Source: JACCZX01 sp963824935 (GTDB lineage: Bacteria; Pseudomonadota; Gammaproteobacteria; Burkholderiales; Burkholderiaceae_F). Taken from it: a DNA stretch of 64,000 bases. The position numbers and the translations under genes were made by a program. Where the stretch lies: contig CAWGRF010000017.1 in the NCBI GenBank assembly GCA_963824935.1, positions 49,033-113,032 on the forward strand, written 5' to 3'. Of this stretch, positions 18,702 through 28,392 are shown piece by piece (position 1 is the stretch's first letter; every line of letters starts with the position of its first letter). The notes beneath the pieces are model-generated. The model was given only the letters and a program-made list of their open reading frames with translations. It did not search any database and was not told the origin of the DNA.

Positions 18702-20210
18702 GTGCGCAACGTGACCGCCTGGCTCAGTCTCGCAATCTGGATCCCGATCGTTTTCGGGGTGGCGATCCTCGCCGCCGGCCGCGATCGCAATCTCGATGTA
18801 ATTCGCACGGTCGCGTTGATCGGAAGCCTGCTCGGGTTCGCGGTGACGATCCCGCTTTACACCGGCTTTGATCCGTCCATGGCGCAGTTGCAGTTTGTCG
18901 AGAATGTGGCGTGGATCGAGCGGTTGAATGCGAACTATCACCTCGGAGTCGACGGCATCTCGATCTGGTTCGTGTTGCTGACGGCGTTCATGACGGTGAT
19001 CGTCGTGCTTGCCGGCTGGCAGGTGATTGAGACGCGCGTTTCGCAGTACTACGCGGCGTTCCTGATCCTGTCGGGCTTGATGGTCGGCGTCTTTGCCGCA
19101 GCCGACGGGCTGTTGTTCTTCGTTTTCTTCGAGGCGACGCTGATTCCGATGTACGTGATTATCGGTGTCTGGGGCGGCGCCAATCGGATTTACGCAGCGA
19201 TCAAGTTCTTTCTGTACACGTTCGCCGGCTCATTGCTGATGCTGGTCGCGTTGGTCTACCTGTACTTCGCGGCGGATGGCCGCTTCGGGATTTTCGACTG
19301 GCATCAAGTGCGCATCGGAATGACGGCGCAGATACTGCTATTCCTGGCGTTCTTCGCGGCATTTGCGGTCAAGGTGCCGATGTGGCCGGTGCATACCTGG
19401 CTACCCGACGCCCACGTCGAAGCTCCTACCGGAGGGTCGATCATTCTGGCGGCGATCATGCTGAAGCTCGGCGCATACGGGTTCCTGCGCTTCTCGTTGC
19501 CGATTACGCCCGACGCATCGCACGAGCTGGCCGGTTTTGTGATCGCGTTGTCGTTGATTGCGGTCGTCTACATCGGGTTTGTTGCGCTCGTGCAATCGGA
19601 CATGAAAAAGCTCGTCGCCTATTCATCGATCGCGCATATGGGATTCGTGACGCTAGGATTTTTCATCTTTAACCCGATGGGCATGGCGGGCGGCATCGTG
19701 CAGATGATCTCGCATGGCTTTGTCTCGGGCGCATTGTTCTTTTGCATCGGTGTGATGTACGACCGCATGCACTCGAGAGAGATCGCCGACTACGGCGGAG
19801 TCGTCAACACGATGCCGAAATTCGCCTCGTTTCTCATGCTGTTTGTGATGGCGAATGCGGGATTGCCCGCAACCAGCGGCTTTGTCGGCGAATTCATGGT
19901 CATTCTGGGAGCGGTGCAGTACGACTTCTGGATTGCGCTCGTTGCGGGCACGACGCTCGTGCTCGGTGCCGCGTACTCCCTGTGGATGTACAAGCGCGTG
20001 ATCTTCGGCAAGGTGGCTAACCGGCACGTTGCCGATCTTGTCGATGTCAGCGCGCGCGAGTTTGCGATCCTGACATTGCTCGCCGCTGCTGTCATGTGGA
20101 TGGGGCTGTATCCGAAGCCGGTGACGGATTTGATGGATGCATCGGTGGCGCAGCTGCTAAAGCACGTCGCGGTGTCCAAGTTGCCGTTGGCGATCGGGGC
20201 GGGGCAGTAG
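18702..20210 (+). CDS. nuoM: NADH-quinone oxidoreductase subunit M
   Basis: This is an antiporter-like proton-pumping subunit with about fourteen helices. EATLIPMYVIIGVWGG, KVPMWPVHTWLPDAHVEAPT and KKLVAYSSIAHMGFVTLG are present. Starts in frame include TTG 18684, GTG 18702 and GTG 18711. I chose 18702, just after the nuoL stop; the first would overlap nuoL. It has about 502 residues and is followed immediately by nuoN. Confidence 0.95.
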   Translation: MRNVTAWLSLAIWIPIVFGVAILAAGRDRNLDVIRTVALIGSLLGFAVTIPLYTGFDPSMAQLQFVENVAWIERLNANYHLGVDGISIWFVLLTAFMTVIVVLAGWQVIETRVSQYYAAFLILSGLMVGVFAAADGLLFFVFFEATLIPMYVIIGVWGGANRIYAAIKFFLYTFAGSLLMLVALVYLYFAADGRFGIFDWHQVRIGMTAQILLFLAFFAAFAVKVPMWPVHTWLPDAHVEAPTGGSIILAAIMLKLGAYGFLRFSLPITPDASHELAGFVIALSLIAVVYIGFVALVQSDMKKLVAYSSIAHMGFVTLGFFIFNPMGMAGGIVQMISHGFVSGALFFCIGVMYDRMHSREIADYGGVVNTMPKFASFLMLFVMANAGLPATSGFVGEFMVILGAVQYDFWIALVAGTTLVLGAAYSLWMYKRVIFGKVANRHVADLVDVSAREFAILTLLAAAVMWMGLYPKPVTDLMDASVAQLLKHVAVSKLPLAIGAGQ

Positions 20211-21708
20211 ATGACTACGTCGGACTTTGCCGTAGCTGCGCCAGAGATCGTGTTGCTGGCGGCCGCATGCGTCGTGCTGGTGGTGGATCTCTTCGTCTCC
20301 GACGCGAAGCGCAACATCACGTATGGATTGACGATGCTGGCGCTGGTCGCGGTGGCGGTCACGGTCGTCATTCCCTCTGGCGCGCAATGACGCCGTCGCC
20401 GCGTTCGGCGGCATGTACATCGCCGATCCGATGGGCCATGTTCTGAAGCTTTTCGCGATTCTGTGTTGCGGCTTCATGCTGGTATGTGCGCAATCGTATG
20501 CACGCGCGCGCGGCATCTGGAAGGGCGAGCTGTTCAGCCTGACGCTATTCACTCTGCTCGGGATCATGCTGATGATCTCGGCCCGCAACTTGTTGGTGAT
20601 CTACCTCGGTCTCGAGCTGCAGTCGCTTTCAATGTACGCGCTGGTCGCCTTGCGGCGCGATGATCCGCGCTCGAGCGAGGCGGCGATGAAGTACTTCGTG
20701 CTCGGATCGCTGGCTTCGGGATTTCTGCTCTACGGAATGTCGATGCTCTACGGTGCGACCGGCACGCTCGAAATCGACGAGCTGGCGCGTCGTATAGGAG
20801 GCGGGCAGATTGTCAGTCGCGCGCCGCTTCTGCTCGGGATCGTATTCGTGATCGCGGGTTTGGCGTTCAAGTTCGGCGTCGTGCCGTTTCACATGTGGGC
20901 GCCCGACGTGTACCAGGGCGCGCCGACTCCGATCACCCTGTTGATCAGTTCGGCGCCCGAGCTCGCCATTTTTGCGATTGCATTCCGCATCCTGGTCGAA
21001 GGGCTGCTGCCGCTCGCGATCGACTGGCAAAAGATCCTCGCGTTGCTCGCGGTCGCCTCGCTGGTGCTCGGAAACCTGACCGCGATCGCGCAGACCAACT
21101 TGAAGCGGATGCTGGCGTATTCGACGATCGCGCAGATGGGCTTTGTGCTGCTGGCGATGCTGTCGGGCGTTTCCGCGGGGGATCCGGTCTTGATCGCCGA
21201 TGCATACAGCGCGGCGATGTTCTATCTGATCACTTACGCGCTGACTTCGCTCGGCACGTTCGGCCTGATCCTGTTGCTGTCGCGACAAGGTTTCGAAGCC
21301 GAAGAGATCGCAGATTTTCGCGGGCTTGCGAAGCGCAGCCCATGGTATGCCTTCGTGATGCTGCTGTTGATGGTGTCGCTGGCGGGCGTTCCGCCGACTG
21401 TGGGCTTCTACGCCAAGCTCGTGGTGCTGCAGGCGTTGTTAAGCGAAGGCGCAACCGTCGCGGCCGTATCGCTGGCGGTGATCGCGGTGGTGTTTTCGCT
21501 GATCGGCTCGTTCTATTACCTGCGCGTGGTAAAAACGATGTACTTCGACGAGCCGACGCCTGAGTCGGCAGCGATACCGCTCGTTGCGCCCACCGACATG
21601 CGCATGGCGCTGTCGATCAACGCGGCGTTTGTGCTCGTGCTCGGCATCCTGCCTCAATTGCTGCTGCAGCTGTGCGCGAGTGCGATGACACGCACGCTCG
21701 GCGGGTAG
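20211..21708 (+). CDS. nuoN: NADH-quinone oxidoreductase subunit N (one frameshift)
   Basis: This is the third antiporter-like subunit. The ATG at 20211 directly follows the nuoM stop and reads MTTSDFAVAAPEIVLLAAA up to an early stop at about 20390. The downstream frame contains NDAVAAFGGMYIADPMGHVLK, then FVPFHMW-type and KRMLAYSTIAQMGFVLLAML, ending at 21708. A net +1 shift between about 20370 and 20388 explains both. Joined, it gives about 498 residues, which is normal. It is the last gene of the nuo operon. Confidence 0.92.
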
Positions 21709-21710
21709 CA

Positions 21711-22304
21711 GTGCGAGGGCATGTGGCACGCTCCGACGGTGACGATCCACTGACCGAGCAAACGCTCGACAGTCGGCTCGCGTTTCAGGGCGCGTTTCTC
21801 CGCCTTTATGTCGACAAAGTGCAGTCGGCCGATGGACACATCGGCACCCGTGAGTACCTGAGACACCCGGGCGCGGTGATGATCATTCCGCTGCTGGCCG
21901 ATGGCCACGTCGTGCTGGAACGGCAATTTCGCTATCCGTTAAAGCGCACTGCAGTCGAATTTCCGGCGGGCAAGATCGACGCCGGCGAAACCACTCTCGC
22001 GTGTGCGCAACGCGAGCTGCTCGAGGAAACCGGTTACCGCGCAGCGACGTGGAGCTACCTGGGCGGGCTGCACAACGCCATCGGGTACTCCGACGAAAAA
22101 ATCGAGATGTTTCTTGCGGAAGGGTTGACGCACGAAGGCGCCGCGCTCGATACGGGCGAGACGCTCGAAGTGTTCACTGCGCCGTGGCAACAATTGCTGC
22201 AGTGGGTGCGCGAAGGCGTGGTGACCGACGTGAAGACGATGCTCGGTGCGATGTGGCTGGAGAAGGTGTTGGCCGGCGAGTGGGAGCGGCGTAAGGCTTC
22301 TTGA
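21711..22304 (+). CDS. Nudix hydrolase, ADP-ribose pyrophosphatase type
   Basis: This hydrolyses nucleoside diphosphate derivatives, probably ADP-ribose. The Nudix box is complete: PAGKIDAGETTLACAQRELL continuing EETGY, i.e. GxxxxxExxxxxxxREUxEExGU. The N-terminal segment has EYLRHPGAVMIIPLL and RQFRYPLKRTAVEFPAGK, typical of the NudF/YffH group. The GTG at 21711, two bases after the nuoN stop, gives 197 residues. An ADPRase beside complex I may fit NAD(H) turnover, but that link is inference. Confidence 0.88.
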   Translation: MRGHVARSDGDDPLTEQTLDSRLAFQGAFLRLYVDKVQSADGHIGTREYLRHPGAVMIIPLLADGHVVLERQFRYPLKRTAVEFPAGKIDAGETTLACAQRELLEETGYRAATWSYLGGLHNAIGYSDEKIEMFLAEGLTHEGAALDTGETLEVFTAPWQQLLQWVREGVVTDVKTMLGAMWLEKVLAGEWERRKAS

Positions 22305-22329
22305 ACCGCCCCCAGCCCCTTGCGGGTGG

Positions 22330-23989
22330 CTACATATTCACGTAGTTCGGGCCCCCGCCGCCTTCCGGCGGTACCCAGACGATGTTCTGCGTTGGGTCCT
22401 TGATGTCGCATGTCTTGCAGTGCACGCAGTTCTGGAAGTTGATCTGCAGGCGCTCGCGGCCCTCAGCATCCTTCACAAACTCGTACACCGCCGCGGGGCA
22501 ATAGCGCTGCTCGGGGCCCGCATATTTCGGCAGGTTGATCGCTGTCGGCACCGACGGATCCTTAAGCGTCAGATGCGGCGGCTGATTTTCTTCGTGATTG
22601 GTGTTCGACAAATAGACCGACGAGAGTCGATCGAAGGTCAGTTTGCCGTCGGGCTTCGGATACGCAATCGGCTCGCATTCGGCGGCCGGCTTTAGCTTTT
22701 CGATAGTCGGCGAGCTTCCGGTGCAGCGTCCACGGCGCGTTGCCGCGAAAGATGATCTGGTCGATGCCGAACATCAGCGAGCCGAGCATCAACCCCTTGT
22801 CGAGCCACGGCTTGAAGTTGCGCGCGCGATAGAGCTCATCATGCAGCCAGCTCCTTTCGAACGCTTGCGGATACGAGCTGAGCTCGTCGTGCCGTCGGTC
22901 GGCGGCGAGCGCGTCGAACGCCGCTTCGGCGGCCAGCATTCCGCTCTTGATCGCCGCGTGACTGCCCTTGATGCGTGGCGCGTTAAGAAACCCGGCGTCG
23001 CAACCGATCAGCGCACCGCCTGGAAACACCAGTTTCGGCAGCGATTGCAGACCGCTCGCGTTGATCGCGCGCGAACCGTATTCGAGGCGCTTGCCTCCCT
23101 CCAAGTACGCGCGAATCGCAGGATGCGTCTTGTAGCGCTGAAACTCTTCGAACGGTGACAGATACGGGTTCGTGTAACCCAATCCGACGACGAGTCCCAC
23201 CGATACCAGGTTCTCGCCGAAGTGATACATCCAGCCGCCGCCGTACGTGCTGTGATCGAGCGGCCAACCGGCGCTGTGCAGCACGAGCCCGGAGCGAAAC
23301 TTGGCGGCGTCGACTTCCCAGATTTCCTTGATGCCGATGCCCCACGTCTGCGGGTCGCGGCCGTCGTTCAGTTTGAAGCGCGGCGCCAGCTGGCGTGCCA
23401 GGTTGCCACGTGCGCCCTCGGCAAACAACGTGTACTTGCCGTGCAACTCGACGCCGGGCTGAAAGCTCGCGGTCGGCTTGCCGTCACGACCGATGCCCAG
23501 GTTGCCGGTTGCAACACCGGTGACCGCGCCGCCTTCTCCATACAGCACCTCGGTCGCCGCGAAGCCGGGAAAAATTTCAACGCCGAGCGATTCAGCCTGC
23601 TGCCCGAGCCATCGCACCAGGTTGCCAAGGCTACCGACGTAGTAGCCATGATTCCTGAATGGTGCCGGCAGCCAGGCGTGCGGCACTTCGTGCGCGCCGG
23701 TTGCGGACAGAAACAGAAAGCGCTCGTCACCGACCTGCGTCTTCAGCGGCGAGCCGCGCTCCTTCCAGTCGGGGAACAGTTCTGTGAGTGCGATCGGGTC
23801 GATCACGGCGCCCGACAAGATATGCGCGCCGATCTCGGAACCCTTTTCGAGCACGCAAACGCCGATCTCGCGGCCGCGCTCTGCGGCGAGCTGTTTTAGG
23901 CGAATCGCAGCCGCTAGCCCTGCCGGGCCACCGCCGACGATCACGACGTCATATTCCATCGATTCGCGTTGCGCAGCTTCGTCGGCCAT
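22330..23989 (-). CDS. electron transfer flavoprotein-ubiquinone oxidoreductase (one frameshift)
   Basis: This passes electrons from acyl-CoA dehydrogenases via ETF to the quinone pool. The N-terminus has the FAD site VVIVGGGPAGLAAAIRL, then GAHILSGAVIDPIAL and YGGGWMYHFGENLVSVGLV. The frame breaks at about 22697-22700 in an A-run (coding strand CGAAAAGC). Dropping one A gives DYRKLKPAAECEPIAYPKP and the downstream ferredoxin-like domain YCPAAVYEF with CVHCKTCDIKDPTQNI. Joined length is about 552 residues, which is normal. It is divergent from the SDR gene and convergent with the Nudix gene. Confidence 0.94.
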
Positions 23990-24003
23990 GGCTCGTCCCG
24001 TTC

Positions 24004-24132
24004 GGTTTCCGGAATTGTAGAAGCGATCGACTATGCGATCATCGCCGCAACTATGCGTTCGCCCCCGGTCGCTGCGCGCCCGCCCCCCGCGGGGGCACGC
24101 GATGAGCTTGGGGCGGCCCGGCGCTCATCACT
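24004..24132. other. divergent intergenic region, ETF-QO / SDR
   Basis: This gap between two divergent genes should hold promoters for both, but I cannot assign convincing -35/-10 pairs. It contains a GC-rich palindrome, GCCCCC-CGC-GGGGGC at 24082-24096. No coding sequence is visible. Confidence 0.4.
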
Positions 24133-24903
24133 ATGCGAACAAATCTGAAAGAGAAAGTCGCGCTGGTCACTGGCGCCAGTAGTGGCCTCGGCGCACGCTT
24201 TGCGCGCGTATTGGCTGCGAATGGTGCGTTGACGGTGCTCGCTGCACGCAGAGTAGAACGCCTGAAAGATCTGCGTGCCGAAATCGAAGCAGCAGGTGGC
24301 GCGGCGCATGTTGTTGCGCTGGACGTGACCGAGCAGGACTCGATCCACGCAGCCGTCGCCCAAACTGAACGCGACATCGGTCCGATCGACATATTGATCA
24401 ATAACTCGGGTCTGTCGACTACGCAGCGGCTCGTCGATGCCACACCGGTCGATTTCGACCTGATTATTGGCACCAATTTGAAAGGCGCGTTCTTCGTCGC
24501 GCAAGCGGTGGCGCAGCGAATGATCGCGCGGGCCAAGGATCAGGCGGATTTTCGCGGGCGGATTGTCAATATCGCGTCGATCGCGGGACTCCGAGTCCTG
24601 CCCCAAATCGGCGTGTACGCGATCAGCAAGGCCGCGGTGATTCAGATGACGAAGGCGCAAGCGCTCGAATGGGGGCGCTACGGAATCAATGTCAACGCTA
24701 TTTGTCCGGGCTATATCCGTACCGAAATCAACGAGGACTACTGGGACACCGACGGCGGTCGCAAGCTGATCCAAATGTTGCCGCGCCGGCGTGTCGGCCA
24801 ACCCGACGATCTCGATGGAGTGCTGCTTCTGCTGGTCGCCGATGAATCGCAGTTCATTAACGGGGCGATTGTCGCAGCCGACGATGGGATGTCGGTGACG
24901 TGA
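24133..24903 (+). CDS. short-chain dehydrogenase/reductase (SDR)
   Basis: This is a classical SDR with a Rossmann fold: cofactor motif TGASSGLG (residues 14-21), NNSG, and the catalytic YAISK preceded by NIASIAGL. PGYIRTEINEDYW follows. It has 256 residues. FabG-like SDRs of this kind act on acyl or hydroxyacyl substrates; the true substrate is unknown. The stop overlaps a GTG (GTGA) that begins a copy of the thioesterase start, which suggests that SDR and thioesterase were once directly coupled. Confidence 0.92.
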   Translation: MRTNLKEKVALVTGASSGLGARFARVLAANGALTVLAARRVERLKDLRAEIEAAGGAAHVVALDVTEQDSIHAAVAQTERDIGPIDILINNSGLSTTQRLVDATPVDFDLIIGTNLKGAFFVAQAVAQRMIARAKDQADFRGRIVNIASIAGLRVLPQIGVYAISKAAVIQMTKAQALEWGRYGINVNAICPGYIRTEINEDYWDTDGGRKLIQMLPRRRVGQPDDLDGVLLLLVADESQFINGAIVAADDGMSVT

Positions 24904-24924
24904 AGGATTTCGTCATCGAGGTGC
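24900..24924 (+). repeat. left copy of 25-bp direct repeat (thioesterase start)
   Basis: GTGAAGGATTTCGTCATCGA continuing GGTGC matches 27970-27994 at 21 of 25 positions. It encodes (M)KDFVIEV, whereas the right copy encodes MKEFVIEV at the start of the intact thioesterase. The two copies border the sigma-factor/kinase cassette. Confidence 0.75.
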
Positions 24925-25376
24925 GGTCGCGACTGCGCGACGGCGGCAGAAACACTTTCCTCGACACGACCGCACTGGTGCACGAGTCGTATCTGCGGTT
25001 TATAAACAGCGGCCACTTAAAGTCGGACGATCGGCGCGCGTTTTTCCAGTATGCGTCGCACGTTATGCGATCGGTGATCATCGATTCGGTTCGAGAGCGG
25101 CAAGCCGAGCGCCGCGGCGGTAATCCGGAGCGGCTTACGTTGTCGACGCAATTGCTGGACGGGCTGGAGAACGCCAACGAAGATGTATTGCGAGTCAATG
25201 AAGCGCTCGACGTCCTGGCGCAGGCCGAGCCGCGCTTGGCCAAAGTCGTCGAGATGCGCTACTTCGGTGGGTATACCGAACCGGAGATCGCAGAGGCGCT
25301 GGAGTTGACCGAGCGCACGGTGCGCCGTGATTGGGACAAAGCTCGCCTGCTGTTGAGCGAGATGCTGAAGGAGTGA
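24900..25376 (+). CDS. ECF-type RNA polymerase sigma factor, N-terminally truncated
   Basis: Similarity to the ECF subfamily paired with Ser/Thr kinases begins at about residue 9: RSRLRDGGRNTFLDTTALVH, then ESYLRF. It continues through region 2 (FFQYASHVMRSVIIDSVRER) to region 4 (YFGGYTEPEIAEALELTERTV, then RRDWDKARLLL). The first eight residues, MKDFVIEV, instead match the thioesterase start at 27970. About 25-30 N-terminal residues of a normal member are missing, and region 2 may be impaired. The GTG overlaps the SDR stop, so it could still be translated from the SDR message. I think it is a broken fragment carried in with the kinase. Confidence 0.8.
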   Translation: MKDFVIEVRSRLRDGGRNTFLDTTALVHESYLRFINSGHLKSDDRRAFFQYASHVMRSVIIDSVRERQAERRGGNPERLTLSTQLLDGLENANEDVLRVNEALDVLAQAEPRLAKVVEMRYFGGYTEPEIAEALELTERTVRRDWDKARLLLSEMLKE

Positions 25377-25496
25377 GCGGATGGAGCCACGGATCTCCAG
25401 CAGAGCCGGCGCTCAATCGATACGTGCCATGTCCGGATTAGTCGGGATGTAACGTCTGAGGCCATAGGGAGGCGTCTTGCGCGAGCGTCCATATCA

Positions 25497-27969
25497 ATGA
25501 GCCCGGAAGAGATCGCGGAACTCAGCCGTCTGCTGGACGAGGCGCTGGCGTTAGAGCCCGCACAGCGCGCGGCTTGGCTCAATGCACTGGAGCAATCGAG
25601 GCCGCTGTTCGCGCGACGTCTGCGAAGCATGCTGCGTCAGGTAGACAAGGGCAGCGGCACGACCTTGTTGCCCTCGCTCGCGAATCTCAGCTCCGACGAT
25701 GCGGTTGCCACGGCCGGCGAGCGTGTCGGTCCGTATCGACTGCTGCACGAGATCGGCCGTGGCGGCATGGGCAGCGTCTGGCTGGCCGAGCGGGCCGACG
25801 GCGCCTACAGACGGCGGGTGGCGCTAAAGCTGCCGCGCCTCGCTTGGGCCGCTGGCCTCGGCAAGCGCATGGCGCGCGAGCGCGACATCGGTGCGCTGCT
25901 CGAACACCCGAACATAGCGCGCCTCTACGACGCCGGAGTCGATGAGCACGGCCGTCCGTACATCGCGATGGCGTACATCGACGGGCAGCCCCTCGATGTC
26001 TACTGCCGCGACCATGCCCTCGACCTGCGGGCGCGACTGAAACTCTTCCTCGAAGTCACACAGGCGGTGGCCTATGCGCATGGCCGCTTGGTACTTCATC
26101 GAGACTTAAAACCGGCCAACGTCTTCGTGGATGCCGGCGGCCACGTGCACCTGCTCGACTTCGGCATCGCCAAACTGCTCGATGACACCGGAGCGGGAGC
26201 GGATCTCACGCAGGAGCAGGGCCGTGTACTAACGCTGAACTACGCCTCACCAGAACAGATCGCTGGCCGGCCGCTGGGTGTGACCGCCGATGTCTATGCG
26301 CTGGGCGTGATGCTGTACGAACTGCTGACCGGCGCGCTGCCGTACACGCTTGAAACGAAATACGGCCGGAGCGATGGAGGATGCCATCCTCGCCGGCGAT
26401 GCGCCTCTGGTGAGTACTCGTATCGCGGACAAGCGACGGGCGCGCGAACTGCGCGGCGACCTCGACGCGATCGTTGCGAAAGCGATCAAGCGCGATCCCA
26501 ACGACCGCTATCCGACAGCGGACGCCCTTGCTGCCGACATCCAGCGCTACCTCGACGGACACGCGATCGAGGCGCGACCTGACAGCGCTTGGTATCGACT
26601 GCGCAAAGCGCTCGTGCGACATCAGCATGCCGGTAATGGCGGCGTCGGCCGTGCTTGCAGTGGCGCTGATTGGACTAACGACAACGCTGATGCAGGGCCG
26701 ACGAACTGACTGACGAAGCCGAGCGAGCACGGCTGTCGACCGCCTTCGTTTCGGAACTGTTCCGGATCAACGCCACCCAGCAGTCATCGATGACCGACGG
26801 GGCGGCGCGCGCGCGTCCTGCGGTATTCGTGGATCGTGGCGCTCAGCTAATTGAGGACCGTTTCCGCGGACAGCCGGAATTGCAGGCGGAACTGTACGGA
26901 GCCGTTGGTAGGGTATATGTCGACCTTGGCGTCGATCGGCTGGCGACCGAGTACGCGGCACGGCAGCTCGCATCGTTGCGCGCCCAGCGAGCCAATGAGA
27001 CTCGAGTAGCGCGGAGCTTGATGCTTCTGTCGGAAGTGGCACTGAGTGCGGAGCGCGACGCTGATGCCGAGGACTACGCGCAGCAAGCTGTCGATACCGT
27101 GCGGAGGGATGACACGATCGCTCCCGATGCGCTGGCATTGCTGGCAAGGACGCAGTTCCGCAGATGGAAACAACAAGAAGCCGCTAAAACGCGTCTGCAG
27201 AAGGAAAACGGTTACTTGAGTCTCTCGGCAAGTCGAGCTCGCTGGCCGGCGCTTGGCTGACATTTGTCGAGGCTGAGTTGACCTTCGCGACAAAACCGAG
27301 GCGAAGAGGCCTGGCCGTTGTACGAGAAGGCAATCGTCCAGGCAGTCGCAGCGGACGGGCCGACATCCACGGCAGCGATTGATATGCGTCTAACCCTGGC
27401 TTACCGACTCTTAACAGCTAGTCAGCACGAGTTGAGCCGCCAGCATGTGAATACCGCAATAGCCGCGTTGGAAGAACTTGGAGGCATGCGCCGCGTTCGC
27501 GCTGCGCGGGTTCGGGCCGACTTTCAGGTCAATTGGGCGATGTTCAAGTTGGTCAGCTACTCGGAGACTATCGCTGTCTTGGAGAACACTTCAACGTTTC
27601 TCACGTCGCAGGCTTCCGCAATTCCCCCAGAAGTCTTCGCTGAAATCGAGTTCCGAACGGCTTGGGCTCATGTGGATTGGGGCGAATACGACCTTGCAAA
27701 GCCGCTGCTCGAATCGAGTGCCGCACGTCCTCTTAGGGTCCAACGCAAAGCTTTTTCAGGCTGTGGTTCATCGCGGCCTATCAGGGCCAGAGCGCGATGT
27801 ACTCCGGGGATCACGACGCTGCGGACCGATACCTGCGTCAAACCATCGACCTAAGAAGCAAACAGGGACAGAGCAACTTTCCCTTTCGCGGCAATTGACT
27901 GGGCGGTGGTTGGCGATCAACAAAAGCATGCAGGGTCGGCACCAAGAAGCCTCGGCAAGTCAAACATCC
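25497..27969 (+). pseudogene. membrane Ser/Thr protein kinase with TPR tail, multiply frameshifted
   Basis: The first frame (25497 to about 26350) is an intact Hanks-type kinase domain: GRGGMGSVWLA, VALKLPR, HRDLKPANVFV, DFGIAK and YASPEQ. Frames then change near 26350 (ACGCTTGAAAC), 26625, 26708, between 27210 and 27300 (twice), near 27725 and near 27900. Pieces give KRNTAGAMEDAIL, a transmembrane helix MPVMAASAVLAVALIGLTTT, FVSELFRINATQQ, QPELQAELYGAVGRVYVDLG, EEAWPLYEKAIVQAV and FPFAAIDWAVVG, typical of the C-terminal TPR region. The last fragment, INKSMQGRHQEAS, runs in frame into the thioesterase, so the natural C-terminus is missing. Seven shifts in 2.4 kb exceed the density elsewhere, so I judge it decayed. 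Confidence 0.85.
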
Positions 27970-27994
27970 ATGAAAGAGTTCGTCATCGAAGTGC
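27970..27994 (+). repeat. right copy of 25-bp direct repeat (thioesterase start)
   Basis: ATGAAAGAGTTCGTCATCGA continuing AGTGC is the partner of 24900-24924. The mismatches fall at positions 1, 6, 9 and 21. Upstream of this copy the sequence is kinase remnant, not SDR. Confidence 0.75.
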
Positions 27995-28362
27995 CGCTGC
28001 GTTGGGGGGACATGGACGCGATGTCCCACTTGAATAATCTGATGTACTTCCGGTTGATGGAGGAAGCGCGCATCCAGTGGTTTGCGCACTTCGGCTTTCC
28101 GACATTGCCGGTCGGTGAAGCTCCGATCCTGGCGCATGCAGGATGTGATTTCCTGAAAGCGATGACCTATCCCGGCACAGCGATCGTGACCCAGGTCGTT
28201 ACGCGCGTTGGCCGTTCGAGCGTGGAGATGTCGCTGAAGATTGAGAAGAAGGGCGAACCCGGCGTTGTGTATGCCACCGGCCGCACCGTGATCGTCTGGT
28301 ACGACTACACCGCAGGTCGCTCGGCCCCGTTGCCGGATAACGTGCGCGCAGCGATCACCTAG
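27970..28362 (+). CDS. acyl-CoA thioesterase, 4-hydroxybenzoyl-CoA thioesterase (hotdog) family
   Basis: This hydrolyses acyl-CoA thioesters. The family signature is RWGDMDAMSHLNNLMYFRLM (residues 10-29) with the catalytic Asp at about 15, followed by EEARIQWF. It has 130 residues, a single hotdog domain. No clear ribosome site precedes the ATG at 27970; the upstream sequence belongs to the inserted cassette, so its expression may now differ from its former coupling to the SDR. The frame is also open upstream into kinase remnant. CoA-transferase genes follow. Confidence 0.9.
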   Translation: MKEFVIEVPLRWGDMDAMSHLNNLMYFRLMEEARIQWFAHFGFPTLPVGEAPILAHAGCDFLKAMTYPGTAIVTQVVTRVGRSSVEMSLKIEKKGEPGVVYATGRTVIVWYDYTAGRSAPLPDNVRAAIT

Positions 28363-28392
28363 AATCCGCGCTCAGACTCGCGGAGAAAATCG

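Noticed and set aside
24082..24096. GC-rich palindrome as a terminator for the ETF-QO or SDR gene
   Set aside because: It lies between the 5' ends of two divergent genes and has no T-run, so termination is unlikely.
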